Notes: a model not told the origin generated them from the sequence alone. A DNA stretch of 64,000 nt from Nocardioidaceae bacterium (GCA_030655315.1 JAURVT010000012.1:1-64000); one strand, 5' to 3'. Shown: positions 41,786 to 50,882, counted from the stretch's first letter. Translations and numbers: made by a program.

Positions 41786-42124
41786 GTGAGCGACCCCGAC
41801 GCCCCCACGTCCACCGTCGCCGGCGCGGACCCGCAGGTGCGGGCCGAGCTGGAGCGGATGCGTGCCAGCATCGACAACATCGACGCGGTGCTCATCCACA
41901 CCCTCGCGGAGCGCTTCAAGTGCACGCAGCGGGTCGGCGTCCTGAAGGCCGAGCACGGGCTGCCGCCGTCGGACCCGGCTCGGGAGGCCCGTCAGATCGA
42001 GCGGCTCCGGAGCCTCGCGCACGAGGCGGACCTCGACCCGGCGTTCGCGGAGAAGTTCCTGCAGTTCATCGTCGGCGAGGTCATCCGCCACCACGAGGCG
42101 ATCGCGGCCGATGCCGACGCATGA
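41786..42124 (+). CDS. Chorismate mutase (AroQ type)
   Basis: A 112-residue all-helical chorismate mutase. It has the first-helix arginine in RASIDNIDAVLIHTLAERF, lysine in VGVLKAEHGLPPSDP, arginines in REARQIERLRSLA, and EKFLQFIVGEVIRHHEAI in the last helix. Converts chorismate to prephenate for Phe/Tyr synthesis, in the cytoplasm. GTG start at 41786 without a ribosome site but with a -10-like TAGACT 7 nt before. The 3' end overlaps the PPOX gene by 14 nt. Confidence 0.88.
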   Translation: MSDPDAPTSTVAGADPQVRAELERMRASIDNIDAVLIHTLAERFKCTQRVGVLKAEHGLPPSDPAREARQIERLRSLAHEADLDPAFAEKFLQFIVGEVIRHHEAIAADADA

Positions 42125-42530
42125 CCCGCGCGACCCCGACCTCGCCACGTTCTGGCGCGAGCGGCACTTGTGCACCCTCACGACGCTCCGCGCCGACGGC
42201 ACGCCCCACGTCGTCCCGGTCGGCGTCACCTACGACCCCGACACGCTGACCGCCCGCGTCATCACCGGCGGCGGCTCGGCCAAGGTGCGGCACGTCGAGC
42301 GCCTCGACGGCGCCGCCACGGTCGCGGTCTGCCAGGTCGACGGCGGTCGCTGGTCGACGATCGAGGGACGCGCCCGCATCGCCCGCGACCCCGACGAGGT
42401 CGCCGAGGCCGTCCGCCGCTACGCCGAGCGCTACCGCCAACCCCGCGAGAACCCCGAGCGCGTCGCGATCGTCATCGACGTGACCCGCGTCCTCGGCAGC
42501 GCCCGCCTCACCCCCCTCCCCCCGACCTAG
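42111..42530 (+). CDS. PPOX-class F420/FMN-binding protein
   Basis: A 139-residue split-beta-barrel protein of the pyridoxamine-phosphate-oxidase-like family. CTLTTLRADGTPHVVPVGVT near residue 21, a central KVRHVERLDGAATVAVCQVD and WSTIEGRARIA follow the PPOX F420-dependent pattern (TIGR03618-like). Likely an F420H2-dependent reductase or cofactor carrier. ATG at 42111 within the chorismate mutase end. Convergent with the lipoprotein hydrolase gene. Confidence 0.82.
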   Translation: MPTHDPRDPDLATFWRERHLCTLTTLRADGTPHVVPVGVTYDPDTLTARVITGGGSAKVRHVERLDGAATVAVCQVDGGRWSTIEGRARIARDPDEVAEAVRRYAERYRQPRENPERVAIVIDVTRVLGSARLTPLPPT

Positions 42531-42665
42531 CCGGTCCGTCGCTCCCGCCCCACCCATCCGTCGCTCGGTCCCGGCCGGCGGCGAGCACAGGGGGCTGGAT
42601 CGACGGACCGGTGAGGTCGGAGCGACGGACCGGCGGGGTCGGAGCGGCGGATCGGCGGGGTCCGG
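42531..42665. repeat. 22-bp periodic repeat element, two inverted plus three direct units
   Basis: Three consecutive 22-bp units (42600-42621, 42622-42643, 42644-42665) share the core CGACGGACCGG-x-GGGTCGGA. Two inverted units with core TCCGTCGCTC start at 42535 and 42557, also 22 apart. Positions 42531-42545 are the exact reverse complement of 42619-42633. The element fills the gap between convergent stops and could fold into a long hairpin. Confidence 0.75.
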
Positions 42666-42678
42666 CGCCCGGGGCCCG

Positions 42679-44208
42679 CTAGCAGGTGAGGCCGTCGTCG
42701 GGGACGGTGCCATCGACGAGGTAGGCCTCGGTCATGTCGTCGACGCACTGGTTGCCGACGCCGAACGCGGTGTGGCCGTCGCCGTCGCGGGTGACCAGGA
42801 CGCCGGACTCCAGCGCCTCGGCCATGCCCTGCGACCACTCGTATGGGGTGGCGGGGTCGCGGGTGGTGCCGACGACGACGATCGGCGCGGCGCCGTCGCC
42901 GTCGATCTCGAGCGGCTCCGCGGTGGGCTTGATCGGCCAGGTGGCGCAGCCGTAGGGGCTCCAGGCGAAGATCTCGCCGAACACCGGCGACACCTGCTCG
43001 TACTGGGCGATCGTCTGCTCGGTCTCGGCGGGCGTGATCGTCTCGGGGTCGTCCAGGCAGTTGACGGCGTAGATCACCTGCGCCGAGTTGTCCTGGTAGC
43101 CGTCGGACGTGCGCCCGAGGTACTGGTCGGCGATGCTCAGCGCCGGGGCGCCGTTGCCCTGGTAGGCGGCCTGCAGCACCTGGGTCAGCACGGGCCAGCT
43201 CTGCTGGTTGTACAGCGGCAGGGCCACGGCGTAGAAGCCGAGGGTCTGGCCGAGCGGACGGTCGGGGTCGCCGGTGGGGAGCGGCTGGGCGTCGAGCCCG
43301 TCGAGGAAGGCCTTGAGCTTGGCGGTGGCGTCGGCCTCGTCGGTACCGATCGGGCAGCTGTCGCCGGACACGCAGTCCTGGATGTAGGCGCTGAGGGCGG
43401 TCTGGAAGCCCTTGGCCTGGCCGAGGTTGGTCTCGCGGGCGTCGAGCTGGGGGTCGATGGCGCCGTCGAGGATCATCCGGCCGACGCGCTTGGGGAACAA
43501 CTCGGCGTAGGTGGCGCCGATGGACGTGCCGTAGGACGCGCCGTAGTAGGTGAGGGTGTCGTCGCCGACGAGGGCGCGCAGCACGTCGAGGTCCTTCGCG
43601 ACCTCGACCGTGGACACGTGACGGGCGAGCTCGCCCGAGTTGGCCAGGCAGGCGTCACCCATCTGCTTGCTGTCGGCGGCGAAGGCCGCGACCTCAACCG
43701 GGGTGTCGGGCGCGGGGTCGGACGCCACGTAGGCGTCGAGCTGCTCGTCGTCGAGGCACTCCAGCGGGGTGCTCTCACCCACGCCCCGCGGGTCGAACCC
43801 GACCACGTCGTAGGCGTCGAGGACGCCCGACGGGGCCGCGCCCTCGAAGCTCGAGACGAACTCCTGCCCCGATCCTCCGGGGCCGCCGGGGTTGATGAAG
43901 ACCGTGCCCTTGCGCTCACCCTGGGCAGGCTCCTTGCGCAGCCGCAGCTCGACGGTCTCGCCCGTCGGGTCGGCGTAGTCGATCGGCACCTCGACGCCGG
44001 CGCACTGCGCGACGCCGCACTCCTCCCAGGTCAGCTCCTGGCCGTAGAACGACGCGAGGTCGGCATCGGGGGCCGAGGACGCCTGCGGACCGTCGGTGCC
44101 GCCGGTCGGGCCGCTCCGCGACGCGAGGTCACCCGCCTGCGTGCATCCCGCGAGCAGCACCGCACCGGTGACCGCCAGGGCGAGCACCGAGCCCAACCGT
44201 CGACGCAT
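42679..44208 (-). CDS. Secreted alpha/beta-hydrolase lipoprotein (tripeptidyl-aminopeptidase-like)
   Basis: A 509-residue exported hydrolase. Signal peptide and lipobox VTGAVLLAGC put the lipid cysteine near residue 22. The alpha/beta-hydrolase_1 core has VFINPGGPGGSGQEFV near 100, nucleophile serine in YYGASYGTSIGATYAELFP near 220, an aspartate in TTRDPATPYEW near 455 and histidine in DGDGHTAFG near 480. The TAP-like C-terminal domain is present. Resembles Streptomyces SlpD/SlpE and tripeptidyl aminopeptidases. Probably trims peptides at the cell surface. ATG at 44208 after a GAAGGG-type site. Confidence 0.88.
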   Translation of the reverse strand: MRRRLGSVLALAVTGAVLLAGCTQAGDLASRSGPTGGTDGPQASSAPDADLASFYGQELTWEECGVAQCAGVEVPIDYADPTGETVELRLRKEPAQGERKGTVFINPGGPGGSGQEFVSSFEGAAPSGVLDAYDVVGFDPRGVGESTPLECLDDEQLDAYVASDPAPDTPVEVAAFAADSKQMGDACLANSGELARHVSTVEVAKDLDVLRALVGDDTLTYYGASYGTSIGATYAELFPKRVGRMILDGAIDPQLDARETNLGQAKGFQTALSAYIQDCVSGDSCPIGTDEADATAKLKAFLDGLDAQPLPTGDPDRPLGQTLGFYAVALPLYNQQSWPVLTQVLQAAYQGNGAPALSIADQYLGRTSDGYQDNSAQVIYAVNCLDDPETITPAETEQTIAQYEQVSPVFGEIFAWSPYGCATWPIKPTAEPLEIDGDGAAPIVVVGTTRDPATPYEWSQGMAEALESGVLVTRDGDGHTAFGVGNQCVDDMTEAYLVDGTVPDDGLTC

Positions 44209-44303
44209 CGTGTTCCCTTCGCCGTGGCTCCGGTGACCCCCCGAGCCGGTCCGACCAACGTACGTGACGCCGCCACGCCCGGCATGGACGCGTCCACAGG
44301 GGC

Positions 44304-45461
44304 TCAGCGTCGGAGCGTCAGCATGAGCGACTCGAGCGCGAGCAGCGGCGCCGCGTTGGCCGTGAGGGCCTCGCGGCAGGCGAGGATCGCCTCGAGACCG
44401 CGCAGGGTCTCCTCGGGCGTGGCCTGACGCGCCATGGCGTGGATGTCGGCCGCGGCCTCGGCGTTGACGAGCGTCGTGCGCGGCGACTGCTGGGTGGCGA
44501 GCACGTCGCGGTAGAACGACAGCAGGTCGAGCAGCACGCCGTCGATCGAGTCGCGGACCATGCGGGTGCGGCGGCGCTTGTTGTCCTTCTCCAGCTGCGA
44601 CAGCGCGCCCTGGTAGCCCACCGGACGCTTGCCGCGCTCCTCGACGCCCCACGAGGTGCGCAGGTCGCGTCGCTCGACCTCCTCGACGCGGGCGGCGACC
44701 TCGCCGGCGTTCTCCTCGGCCGCCTCGTGGACGCGCTGCGCGGCGTGCATGCACGCGCCGAGGGACGTGAGCGAAGCCGGGATGTGCAGGATCGTGGAGC
44801 GCCGCGCCCGCACGCCCTCGTCGGTGGCCAGGGCGCGGGCGCGCCCGACGTGCCCCTGCGCGGCGCGCGCGGCCGACAGCGCCAGCGCCTCGGGCACGCC
44901 GTCGCGCCGGGTGAGCATCGCGGCGACGGCGTCGGCGGGCGGCGTGCGCAGCACCACCTGGCGGCAGCGCGAGCGGATGGTGATGATGACGTCCTCGGCG
45001 GTGGGGGCGCAGAGCATCCACACCGTGCGCGGCGGCGGCTCCTCGAGCGACTTGAGCAGCGCGTCGGCGGCCTGGTCGGTGAGGCGGTCGGCGTCCTCGA
45101 CGACGATCACCTGCCAGCGCCCGGCGGTGGGGTGCATCGCCGCGCCGCGGACGTGCTCGCGGACCTCGTCGACGCCGATCGCGAGCTTCTCGGTGCGCAC
45201 GAGGGTGACGTCGGGGTGCGACCCGTTGAGCGCGGTGCGCGACTCGGGGGTGTCGGCCTGCCCGACGTCGTCGGACTGCAGCGCGGCGGCGAACGCCCGC
45301 GCGACGTTGGAGCGGCCCGAGCCCGGGGGGCCGAGGAACAGCCAGGCATGGGTCATCCCGCGACCGGGACCGCCCTCGCGCCGCTCCTGCGCGGCGCGGG
45401 CCGCGTGCCGGAGGGTCTCGACGACGGGCTCCTGCCCGACGAGGTCGTCCCAGACGCTCAC
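44304..45461 (-). CDS. holB: DNA polymerase III subunit delta'
   Basis: A 385-residue clamp-loader subunit. P-loop-like GPPGSGRSN at residues 44-52 (arginine for lysine, as expected for a non-hydrolysing delta'), NGSHPDVTLV near 79, IGVDEVREHV, VVEDADRLTDQAADALLKSL near 140 and a switch RSRCRQVVL. The zinc-binding cysteines that normally sit between the P-loop and the HPD motif are missing: the stretch reads QSDDVGQADTPESRTALNG. GTG at 45461 overlaps the MFS-Tmk stop by GTGA, as in other actinobacteria where tmk and holB are adjacent. Confidence 0.9.
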   Translation of the reverse strand: MSVWDDLVGQEPVVETLRHAARAAQERREGGPGRGMTHAWLFLGPPGSGRSNVARAFAAALQSDDVGQADTPESRTALNGSHPDVTLVRTEKLAIGVDEVREHVRGAAMHPTAGRWQVIVVEDADRLTDQAADALLKSLEEPPPRTVWMLCAPTAEDVIITIRSRCRQVVLRTPPADAVAAMLTRRDGVPEALALSAARAAQGHVGRARALATDEGVRARRSTILHIPASLTSLGACMHAAQRVHEAAEENAGEVAARVEEVERRDLRTSWGVEERGKRPVGYQGALSQLEKDNKRRRTRMVRDSIDGVLLDLLSFYRDVLATQQSPRTTLVNAEAAADIHAMARQATPEETLRGLEAILACREALTANAAPLLALESLMLTLRR

Positions 45462-47464
45462 GCGTCGGCCGTCCGGGAGGCAGCGGCCAGCAGGGGTCGG
45501 ACGCGGTCGGCGATCGCGGCCGCGAGCACGTCGGGGGGCTCGGCGGCGTCGAGCACGAGGTAGTGGTCGGGGTCGGCCGCGGCGAGCTCGAGGAAGGACG
45601 CCCGGACGCGCCCGTGGAACTCGACGGGCTCGAGCTCGAGGCGGTCGTGGTCGTCGAAGCGGCCCAGTCCGACGGTCGGGTCGACGTCGAGCAGCACGGT
45701 GAGGTGCGGCCGCAGCGAGCCCGTGGCCCAGCGGGCGACGTGCTCGACCTCGTCGCGGTCGAGCACCCGACCGGCGCCCTGGTAGGCGAGCGTGGAGTCG
45801 ACGTAGCGGTCGGTGACGACGACGGCGCCGCGGTCGAGGGCGGGACGCACGACCGTGGCCACGTGCTCGGCCTTGTCGGCCGCGTAGAGCAGGGCCTCGG
45901 TGCGGGGCGCGATGTCGCCGGTCGCGGGGTCGAGCAGGATGCCGCGCACGGTGGCACCCACCGCGGTGTCGCCCGGCTCGCGGGTGAGGACGACGGGGTA
46001 CCCGTCCTCGCGCAGCCATGCCTCGAGCAGCCGGGACTGGGTGGACTTGCCCGCGCCCTCGCCGCCCTCGAGCGCGACGAACACCCCGCGGGGGGCGTAG
46101 ACCGCGGCGTCGGTGCCGGCCCTGATCTCTGCGAGCAACGAAACTCCTGGCCGGTCGTTCATCTGGCGGAAGGACACCACGCCGAACACGACCGCCGCGA
46201 CGGCGGCCAGGGCGAAGGTGAGCTGGGCCCCACTGTAGGTGAGGGTGGCGTCGTCGTTGAGCCGGAACCGGTGGGTGCCGATCAGCCCGGCCAGCAGCGG
46301 TGCGACGGCCAGGACGAGTGCCAGCGCGAGCCGTACCAGCGACTGGACGAGGGCGAACGTGCGGCCGCGGACGTCCTCGTCGACCTCGTGGCCGAGCAGC
46401 GTGTAGCCGGTGATCCAGGCGATGCCCGACACGAAGCCGAGCCCCAGCACGAACACCGCCGACAGCACCATGTTGCCGACCGCGGCGAGCAGGAGGAGGA
46501 ACACGCCCGCGGCCACGAGCGCGACCCCGAACAGCCGGCGCCGCGTCACCTGGCGCAGGACGGTGGGTCCGCGCCACATGCCGAGCCCGAGGCCCGCGAA
46601 GACCGCGCCGAACAGGACGCCGTAGCCGGGGTCGCCGGCACCGAGGTCGGTGACGTAGACGCGTCCGAGGCCGATCACGACCCCGCCCGCGGCGAACGCC
46701 CCGACGACACCGATCACGAGGCCGCGGACGACCTTCGTCCGTCCCGCGTAGCCCCAGCCGTCGGCGATGCTGCGCAGGATGCCGACCCCCGCGTCGGCGA
46801 CCGGGGCGCGCGGCAGGCCGTGCAGCCCCACCGCGAGGACCGCGCCGACCGCGAACAGCGCCGCCACGACGCCGAGCACGAGGGCCGCGGGGTCGCGGGG
46901 CGAACCGAGCAGGCCGAGCACCGACGACAGCGCCTCGGCCAGGGCCGTGAGCCCCACGAACACGACCGCCGCCGGCAGCGCCGACCCGTAGGTGGTGGCG
47001 AGGTTGACGCGGTTGGCGTCCTCGAGGTCGCGGCGGTGCACCAGGGTGGGGACGGTGGCGTCCTTGGTGGGCAGCCAGACGGCGTTGACGGCCTCGACGA
47101 GCACGGTGACGACGAACAGCCACCACAGCGTGCCGACCAGAGGGATCGACGCGAACAGCACGGCCCGCACCGCCAGACCGGTGACGAGGACGGTGCGGCG
47201 GTCGAGCCGGTCGGCGACGTACCCGCCGAACGGCCCGATCAGCAGCGCCGGCACCACCCGCAGGAAGAGCACGCCGGCGATCGCGAAGTTGCGGTCGGCG
47301 TAGTCGGCGCCCGCCACGGCGTTGGCGAACGCGGTGAGCGCCAGCAGGCCCATCCAGTCACCGAGCGAGGCGACGCCGAGCATCGCCCAGAACCGGCGGA
47401 ACAGCCGGTCGCGCAGCACCCCGCGCACGCCGAGCGGCGCGGCGTCGGAGTCCTGCGGGGTCAC
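45458..47464 (-). CDS. tmk: Fusion of MFS transporter and thymidylate kinase
   Basis: A 668-residue protein. Residues about 20-435 are a major-facilitator-type membrane domain with about twelve helices (GDWMGLLALTAFANAV, YVADRLDRRTVLVTGL). From about 455 a complete dTMP kinase follows: P-loop ALEGGEGAGKSTQSRLLE, EPGDTAVGATVRGILL, DRYVDSTLAYQGAGR (DR-x motif) and LDVDPTVGLGRF. dTMP kinase supplies dTDP for DNA synthesis. This fusion is known in other actinobacteria. GTG at 47464, 6 nt after a TACGCT -10-like element. An upstream Arg-rich extension is read-through of the topA tail region. Confidence 0.88.
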   Translation of the reverse strand: MTPQDSDAAPLGVRGVLRDRLFRRFWAMLGVASLGDWMGLLALTAFANAVAGADYADRNFAIAGVLFLRVVPALLIGPFGGYVADRLDRRTVLVTGLAVRAVLFASIPLVGTLWWLFVVTVLVEAVNAVWLPTKDATVPTLVHRRDLEDANRVNLATTYGSALPAAVVFVGLTALAEALSSVLGLLGSPRDPAALVLGVVAALFAVGAVLAVGLHGLPRAPVADAGVGILRSIADGWGYAGRTKVVRGLVIGVVGAFAAGGVVIGLGRVYVTDLGAGDPGYGVLFGAVFAGLGLGMWRGPTVLRQVTRRRLFGVALVAAGVFLLLLAAVGNMVLSAVFVLGLGFVSGIAWITGYTLLGHEVDEDVRGRTFALVQSLVRLALALVLAVAPLLAGLIGTHRFRLNDDATLTYSGAQLTFALAAVAAVVFGVVSFRQMNDRPGVSLLAEIRAGTDAAVYAPRGVFVALEGGEGAGKSTQSRLLEAWLREDGYPVVLTREPGDTAVGATVRGILLDPATGDIAPRTEALLYAADKAEHVATVVRPALDRGAVVVTDRYVDSTLAYQGAGRVLDRDEVEHVARWATGSLRPHLTVLLDVDPTVGLGRFDDHDRLELEPVEFHGRVRASFLELAAADPDHYLVLDAAEPPDVLAAAIADRVRPLLAAASRTADA

Positions 47465-47470
47465 CTGGTC

Positions 47471-47476
47471 AGCGTA
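47471..47476 (-). promoter_or_regulatory. Possible -10 element for leaderless MFS-tmk mRNA
   Basis: TACGCT ends 6 nt before the GTG at 47464 and there is no clear ribosome site. A leaderless transcript is plausible, but read-through from topA is not excluded. Confidence 0.3.
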
Positions 47477-47540
47477 CGGCGCCCGTCGGACGCTCCCGCG
47501 CCCCGCGCGTCCCCCGGCGCGCGGCACCGCCTCCGCGGCG

Positions 47541-50300
47541 TCAGGACTTCTTGGCGGCCGCCTTCGCGGTGGTCTTGGTGGCCGTCTTCTTGGCCGCCGT
47601 CTTGGTGGCGGCGGCCTTCTTGGCGGGCGCCTTCTTCGCGGCGGTCTTCTTGGTCGCCTTCTTGGCCGGGGCCTTGCGCGTCGTCTTCTTGGTCGAGGGG
47701 CCCTTCGCACGCTTCTCGGCCAGGAGGTCGGACGCGCGCTCGGCGGTCAGGGTCTCGGGCTCGTCGCCCTTGCGCAGCGTCGCGTTGACCTCGCCGTCGG
47801 TGACGTAGGGGCCGAAGCGGCCGTCCTTGACGAGCATGGTGCCGCCGCTGACGGGGTCGGGGCCGAGCTCCTTGAGCGGGGCGGCCGCGGCGCGACGTCC
47901 GCGCTGCTTGGGCTGGGCGTAGATCGCGAGCGCCTCGTCGAGCGTGATCGTGAGGAGCTGCTCCTCGGAGTCGATCGAGCGCGAGTCGGTGCCCTTCTTC
48001 AGGTACGGGCCGTAGCGACCGTTCTGCGCGGTGATCTCCTGGCCCTCCTCCTCGCCCTCGGCGGCCGGCGCGACGCCGACCACGCGCGGCAGCGTGAGGA
48101 GCATGACGGCGTCGTCGAGGCTGATCGTGTCGAGGTCCATCGACGCGAACAGGCTGGCGGTGCGCGGCTTGACGGCCTTCTTGCCCTTGGTGGGGGCGTC
48201 CGGCGGCAGCAGCTCGGTGACGTACGGGCCGTAGCGACCGTTCTTGGCCACCACCTTCTGCCCGGTCTCGGGGTGCTCGCCCAGCTCGCGCTCGGCCCCG
48301 GCGGGGTTGGCCAGCAGCTCACGCGCCTTCTCGAGCGTGAGCTCGTCGGGCGGGAGGTCGTCGGGGATGTTGGCGCGCGCGGGCTGGCCCTCGGCGTCGG
48401 GCGGACCCTCGACGTAGGGGCCGTAGCGACCGACGCGGGCATTGATGCCCTCGCCGATCTCGAAGGTGGAGATGCCGCGGGCGTCGATGTCGCCGAGGTC
48501 CTCGACGAGCGCCTTGAGCGCGGTGTCGCCGTCCTCGTCGCCGAACCAGAACCCGTGCAGCACGTTGACGCGGTCGCGGCGCCCCCCGGCGACGGAGTCG
48601 AGCACGGCCTCGAGCGACGCGGTGAACTCGTAGTCGACGAGCCGCCCGAAGTGGCTCTCGAGCAGGCGGACGGTGGCGAACGCGACCCACGCCGGGACCA
48701 GCGCGGTGCCCTTCTTGTAGACGTAGCCGCGGTTCTGGATCGTGGTGACGATCGAGGCGTACGTGGACGGCCGGCCGATCTCGCGCTCCTCGAGCTCACG
48801 GATCAGCGTGGCCTCGGTGTAGCGCGCGGGCGGACGCGTCTCGTGGCCGGCGGCGTCGAGCGAGGCGACGGTCAGCGGCTCGCCCTCGGTGAGGTCGGGG
48901 AGACGGGTCTGCTTGTCGTCGGCGTCGCCGTCGGGGTCGTCGTGGCCCTCGACGTAGGCCTTGAGGAACCCGTGGAAGGTGATGGTGCGACCGCTCGCGG
49001 TGAACTCGCAGTCCTCGCCCCCGGCGGCCGTGGCGCCGAGCCGGACGGTGACGGTGTTGCCGCGCGCGTCGTTCATCTGCGAGGCGACCGTGCGCATCCA
49101 GATCAGCTCGTACAGGCGGAACTCGTCGCCGCGGAGCCCGGTCTGCGCGGGGGTCGCGAAGGACTCGCCCGCGGGACGGATCGCCTCGTGCGCCTCCTGC
49201 GCGTTCTTGACCTTGCTGGCGTAGACGCGCGGCGAGGCGGGGAGGTACTCCGAGCCGTAGAGCTCGCGCACCTGGGTGCGGGCCGCGTCGATCGCGGTCT
49301 GGCTCAGGGTGGTGGAGTCGGTGCGCATGTAGGTGATGTGGCCGTTCTCGTACAGCCGCTGCGCGATCTGCATGGTGCGCTGCGAGCCGTAGCCCATCTT
49401 GCGCGAGGCCTCCTGCTGCAGCGTCGTGGTGCGGAACGGCGCGTAGGGCTTGCGCGTGTACGGCTTGGACTCGACCGAGCGGACCTGGAAGGACTGGTCG
49501 CGGAGCCCGGCCGACAGCGCGCCGGCGCGCTCGGCGTCGAGGTGCACGACCTCGCCCTTGGCCTGCTTGATCGTGCCGGTCGCGTCGAAGTCGCGGCCCT
49601 GGGCCACGCGGGCGCCGTCGACGCTGAGCAGGCGCGCGGGGAACTGCGGCGGCTGCTTGGTCCGCCCGGCGTCGAAGACGGCCTCGAGGTCCCAGTAGGC
49701 GGCCGTGCGGAACGCGATCCGGTCGCGCTCCTTGTCGACGACGAGACGGGTGGCGACCGACTGGACGCGTCCGGCCGACAGCCCGCTCATCACCTTCTTC
49801 CACAGCACGGGGCTGACCTCGTAGCCGTAGAGGCGGTCGAGGATGCGGCGCGTCTCCTGGGCGTCGACGAGGTGCTCGTCGAGCTCGCGGGTGTTCTCCA
49901 CCGCGTGCAGGATCGCGGCCGGGGTGATCTCGTGGAACACCATCCGCTTGACCGGGACCTTGGGCTTGAGCTCGTCGAGGAGGTGCCACGCGATGGCCTC
50001 GCCCTCGCGGTCCTCGTCCGTCGCGAGCAGGAGCTCGTCGGCGTCCTTGAGCAGCTTCTTCAGCTTGGAGATGTGCTGCTTCTTGTCGGCGGGCACGACG
50101 TAGACCGGCTCGAAGTCGTTGTCGATGTCGACGCCGAGACGCGCCCAGGGCTCACCCTTGTACTTGGCGGGGACCTCGGCGGCGTTGTGCGGGAGGTCGC
50201 GGATGTGGCCGATCGACGACTCGACGACGTAGCCCGGACCGAGGTACCCCGCGATCTTGCGGGCCTTGGCGGGCGACTCGACGATGACGAGTGCGGTCAC
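47541..50300 (-). CDS. topA: DNA topoisomerase I with Lys/Ala-rich C-terminal tail
   Basis: A 919-residue type IA topoisomerase. The Toprim domain has VIVESPAKARK at the start and DEDREGEAIAWH (D95, D97). The catalytic tyrosine is Y324 in GHITYMRTDST, and SGLSAGRVQSVATRLVV is near 172. The C-terminal half has four Topo-C repeats around (N/D)GR(Y/F)GPY(V/L) instead of zinc fingers. The last 50 residues are KAPAKKATKK-type repeats, a histone-like DNA-binding tail typical of actinobacterial TopA. GTG at 50300 with AGGAG 7 nt upstream. Confidence 0.95.
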   Translation of the reverse strand: MTALVIVESPAKARKIAGYLGPGYVVESSIGHIRDLPHNAAEVPAKYKGEPWARLGVDIDNDFEPVYVVPADKKQHISKLKKLLKDADELLLATDEDREGEAIAWHLLDELKPKVPVKRMVFHEITPAAILHAVENTRELDEHLVDAQETRRILDRLYGYEVSPVLWKKVMSGLSAGRVQSVATRLVVDKERDRIAFRTAAYWDLEAVFDAGRTKQPPQFPARLLSVDGARVAQGRDFDATGTIKQAKGEVVHLDAERAGALSAGLRDQSFQVRSVESKPYTRKPYAPFRTTTLQQEASRKMGYGSQRTMQIAQRLYENGHITYMRTDSTTLSQTAIDAARTQVRELYGSEYLPASPRVYASKVKNAQEAHEAIRPAGESFATPAQTGLRGDEFRLYELIWMRTVASQMNDARGNTVTVRLGATAAGGEDCEFTASGRTITFHGFLKAYVEGHDDPDGDADDKQTRLPDLTEGEPLTVASLDAAGHETRPPARYTEATLIRELEEREIGRPSTYASIVTTIQNRGYVYKKGTALVPAWVAFATVRLLESHFGRLVDYEFTASLEAVLDSVAGGRRDRVNVLHGFWFGDEDGDTALKALVEDLGDIDARGISTFEIGEGINARVGRYGPYVEGPPDAEGQPARANIPDDLPPDELTLEKARELLANPAGAERELGEHPETGQKVVAKNGRYGPYVTELLPPDAPTKGKKAVKPRTASLFASMDLDTISLDDAVMLLTLPRVVGVAPAAEGEEEGQEITAQNGRYGPYLKKGTDSRSIDSEEQLLTITLDEALAIYAQPKQRGRRAAAAPLKELGPDPVSGGTMLVKDGRFGPYVTDGEVNATLRKGDEPETLTAERASDLLAEKRAKGPSTKKTTRKAPAKKATKKTAAKKAPAKKAAATKTAAKKTATKTTAKAAAKKS

Positions 50301-50460
50301 GGCGGTACTCCTGGGGTCGTGCGGTGTGCGGGGGGCGAGCCTGTTCCGGGGCCGATCTCCCCCATACGGCGGACCGGCAGGGCGATCCGCGGTCACCGTA
50401 ACGCGTGCCGTCAAGCGGTGCAGTGGCGCCGGTCGCGCTCGGCGCGCCGCGGCCGACGCC

Positions 50461-50882
50461 CTACGTCGCGTCCGGGCGGCCCGCGCCCCAGTCGCCCGCG
50501 ACGTCGACGACGCCGCGCTCGGCGCGGGGCTGCCACACGGCACGGACGCCGATCGCCGGCTCGCCCAGCCGGGTCCTCACCAACGGCGAGGTCACCTTCT
50601 CCGGCCCGTCCGCGCGACGGGCGCGGGTCGCGAAGTCGTCGGCGACGGCGGCCGGCAGCCCGAGCGCGTCCAGCTGCTCGCGGAGCACCCGCGTCGTCGT
50701 CGTGAGGTCGCCGGCGACCCGGCCGAACGCCGCGGACGACGGGACGACCCGGAGGTCCCACGTCTCGAGACCCCTGCCGTCGAGCGCGCGTCCGGCACGG
50801 GACGCTCCTCGGTCGCGTCGACGATGCTCACGCACCCGGCCAGCACCGCCGGCAGGAGCGCGAGCACCGGCAGCCGTGTCAA
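50461..50882 (-). pseudogene. Frameshifted small lipoprotein gene
   Basis: A TTG at 50882, overlapping the methyltransferase stop (TTGA), opens a reading frame with a textbook lipoprotein signal: TRLPVLALLPAVLAGC, then VSIVDATEERPVPDA. This frame soon loses protein character. From about 50780 another frame continues with TWDLRVVPSSAAFGRVAGDL and a low-bias C-terminus ending in GDWGAGRPDAT at 50461. One missing base in the GCGCGC run near 50781-50786 would join them into about 140 residues. Real frameshift or sequencing error cannot be told. Function unknown. Confidence 0.55.

Noticed and set aside
42531-42665. CRISPR array.
   Set aside because: Units are contiguous 22-mers without variable spacers and include inverted copies; no cas genes.
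47465-47710. N-terminal extension of the MFS-Tmk protein (Arg/Pro-rich).
   Set aside because: It is the antisense-like reading of the topA tail repeats, not a conserved domain.
50301-50543. Longer topA reading from upstream starts.
   Set aside because: GTG at 50300 with AGGAG gives the exact TALVIVESPAK N-terminus of the family.
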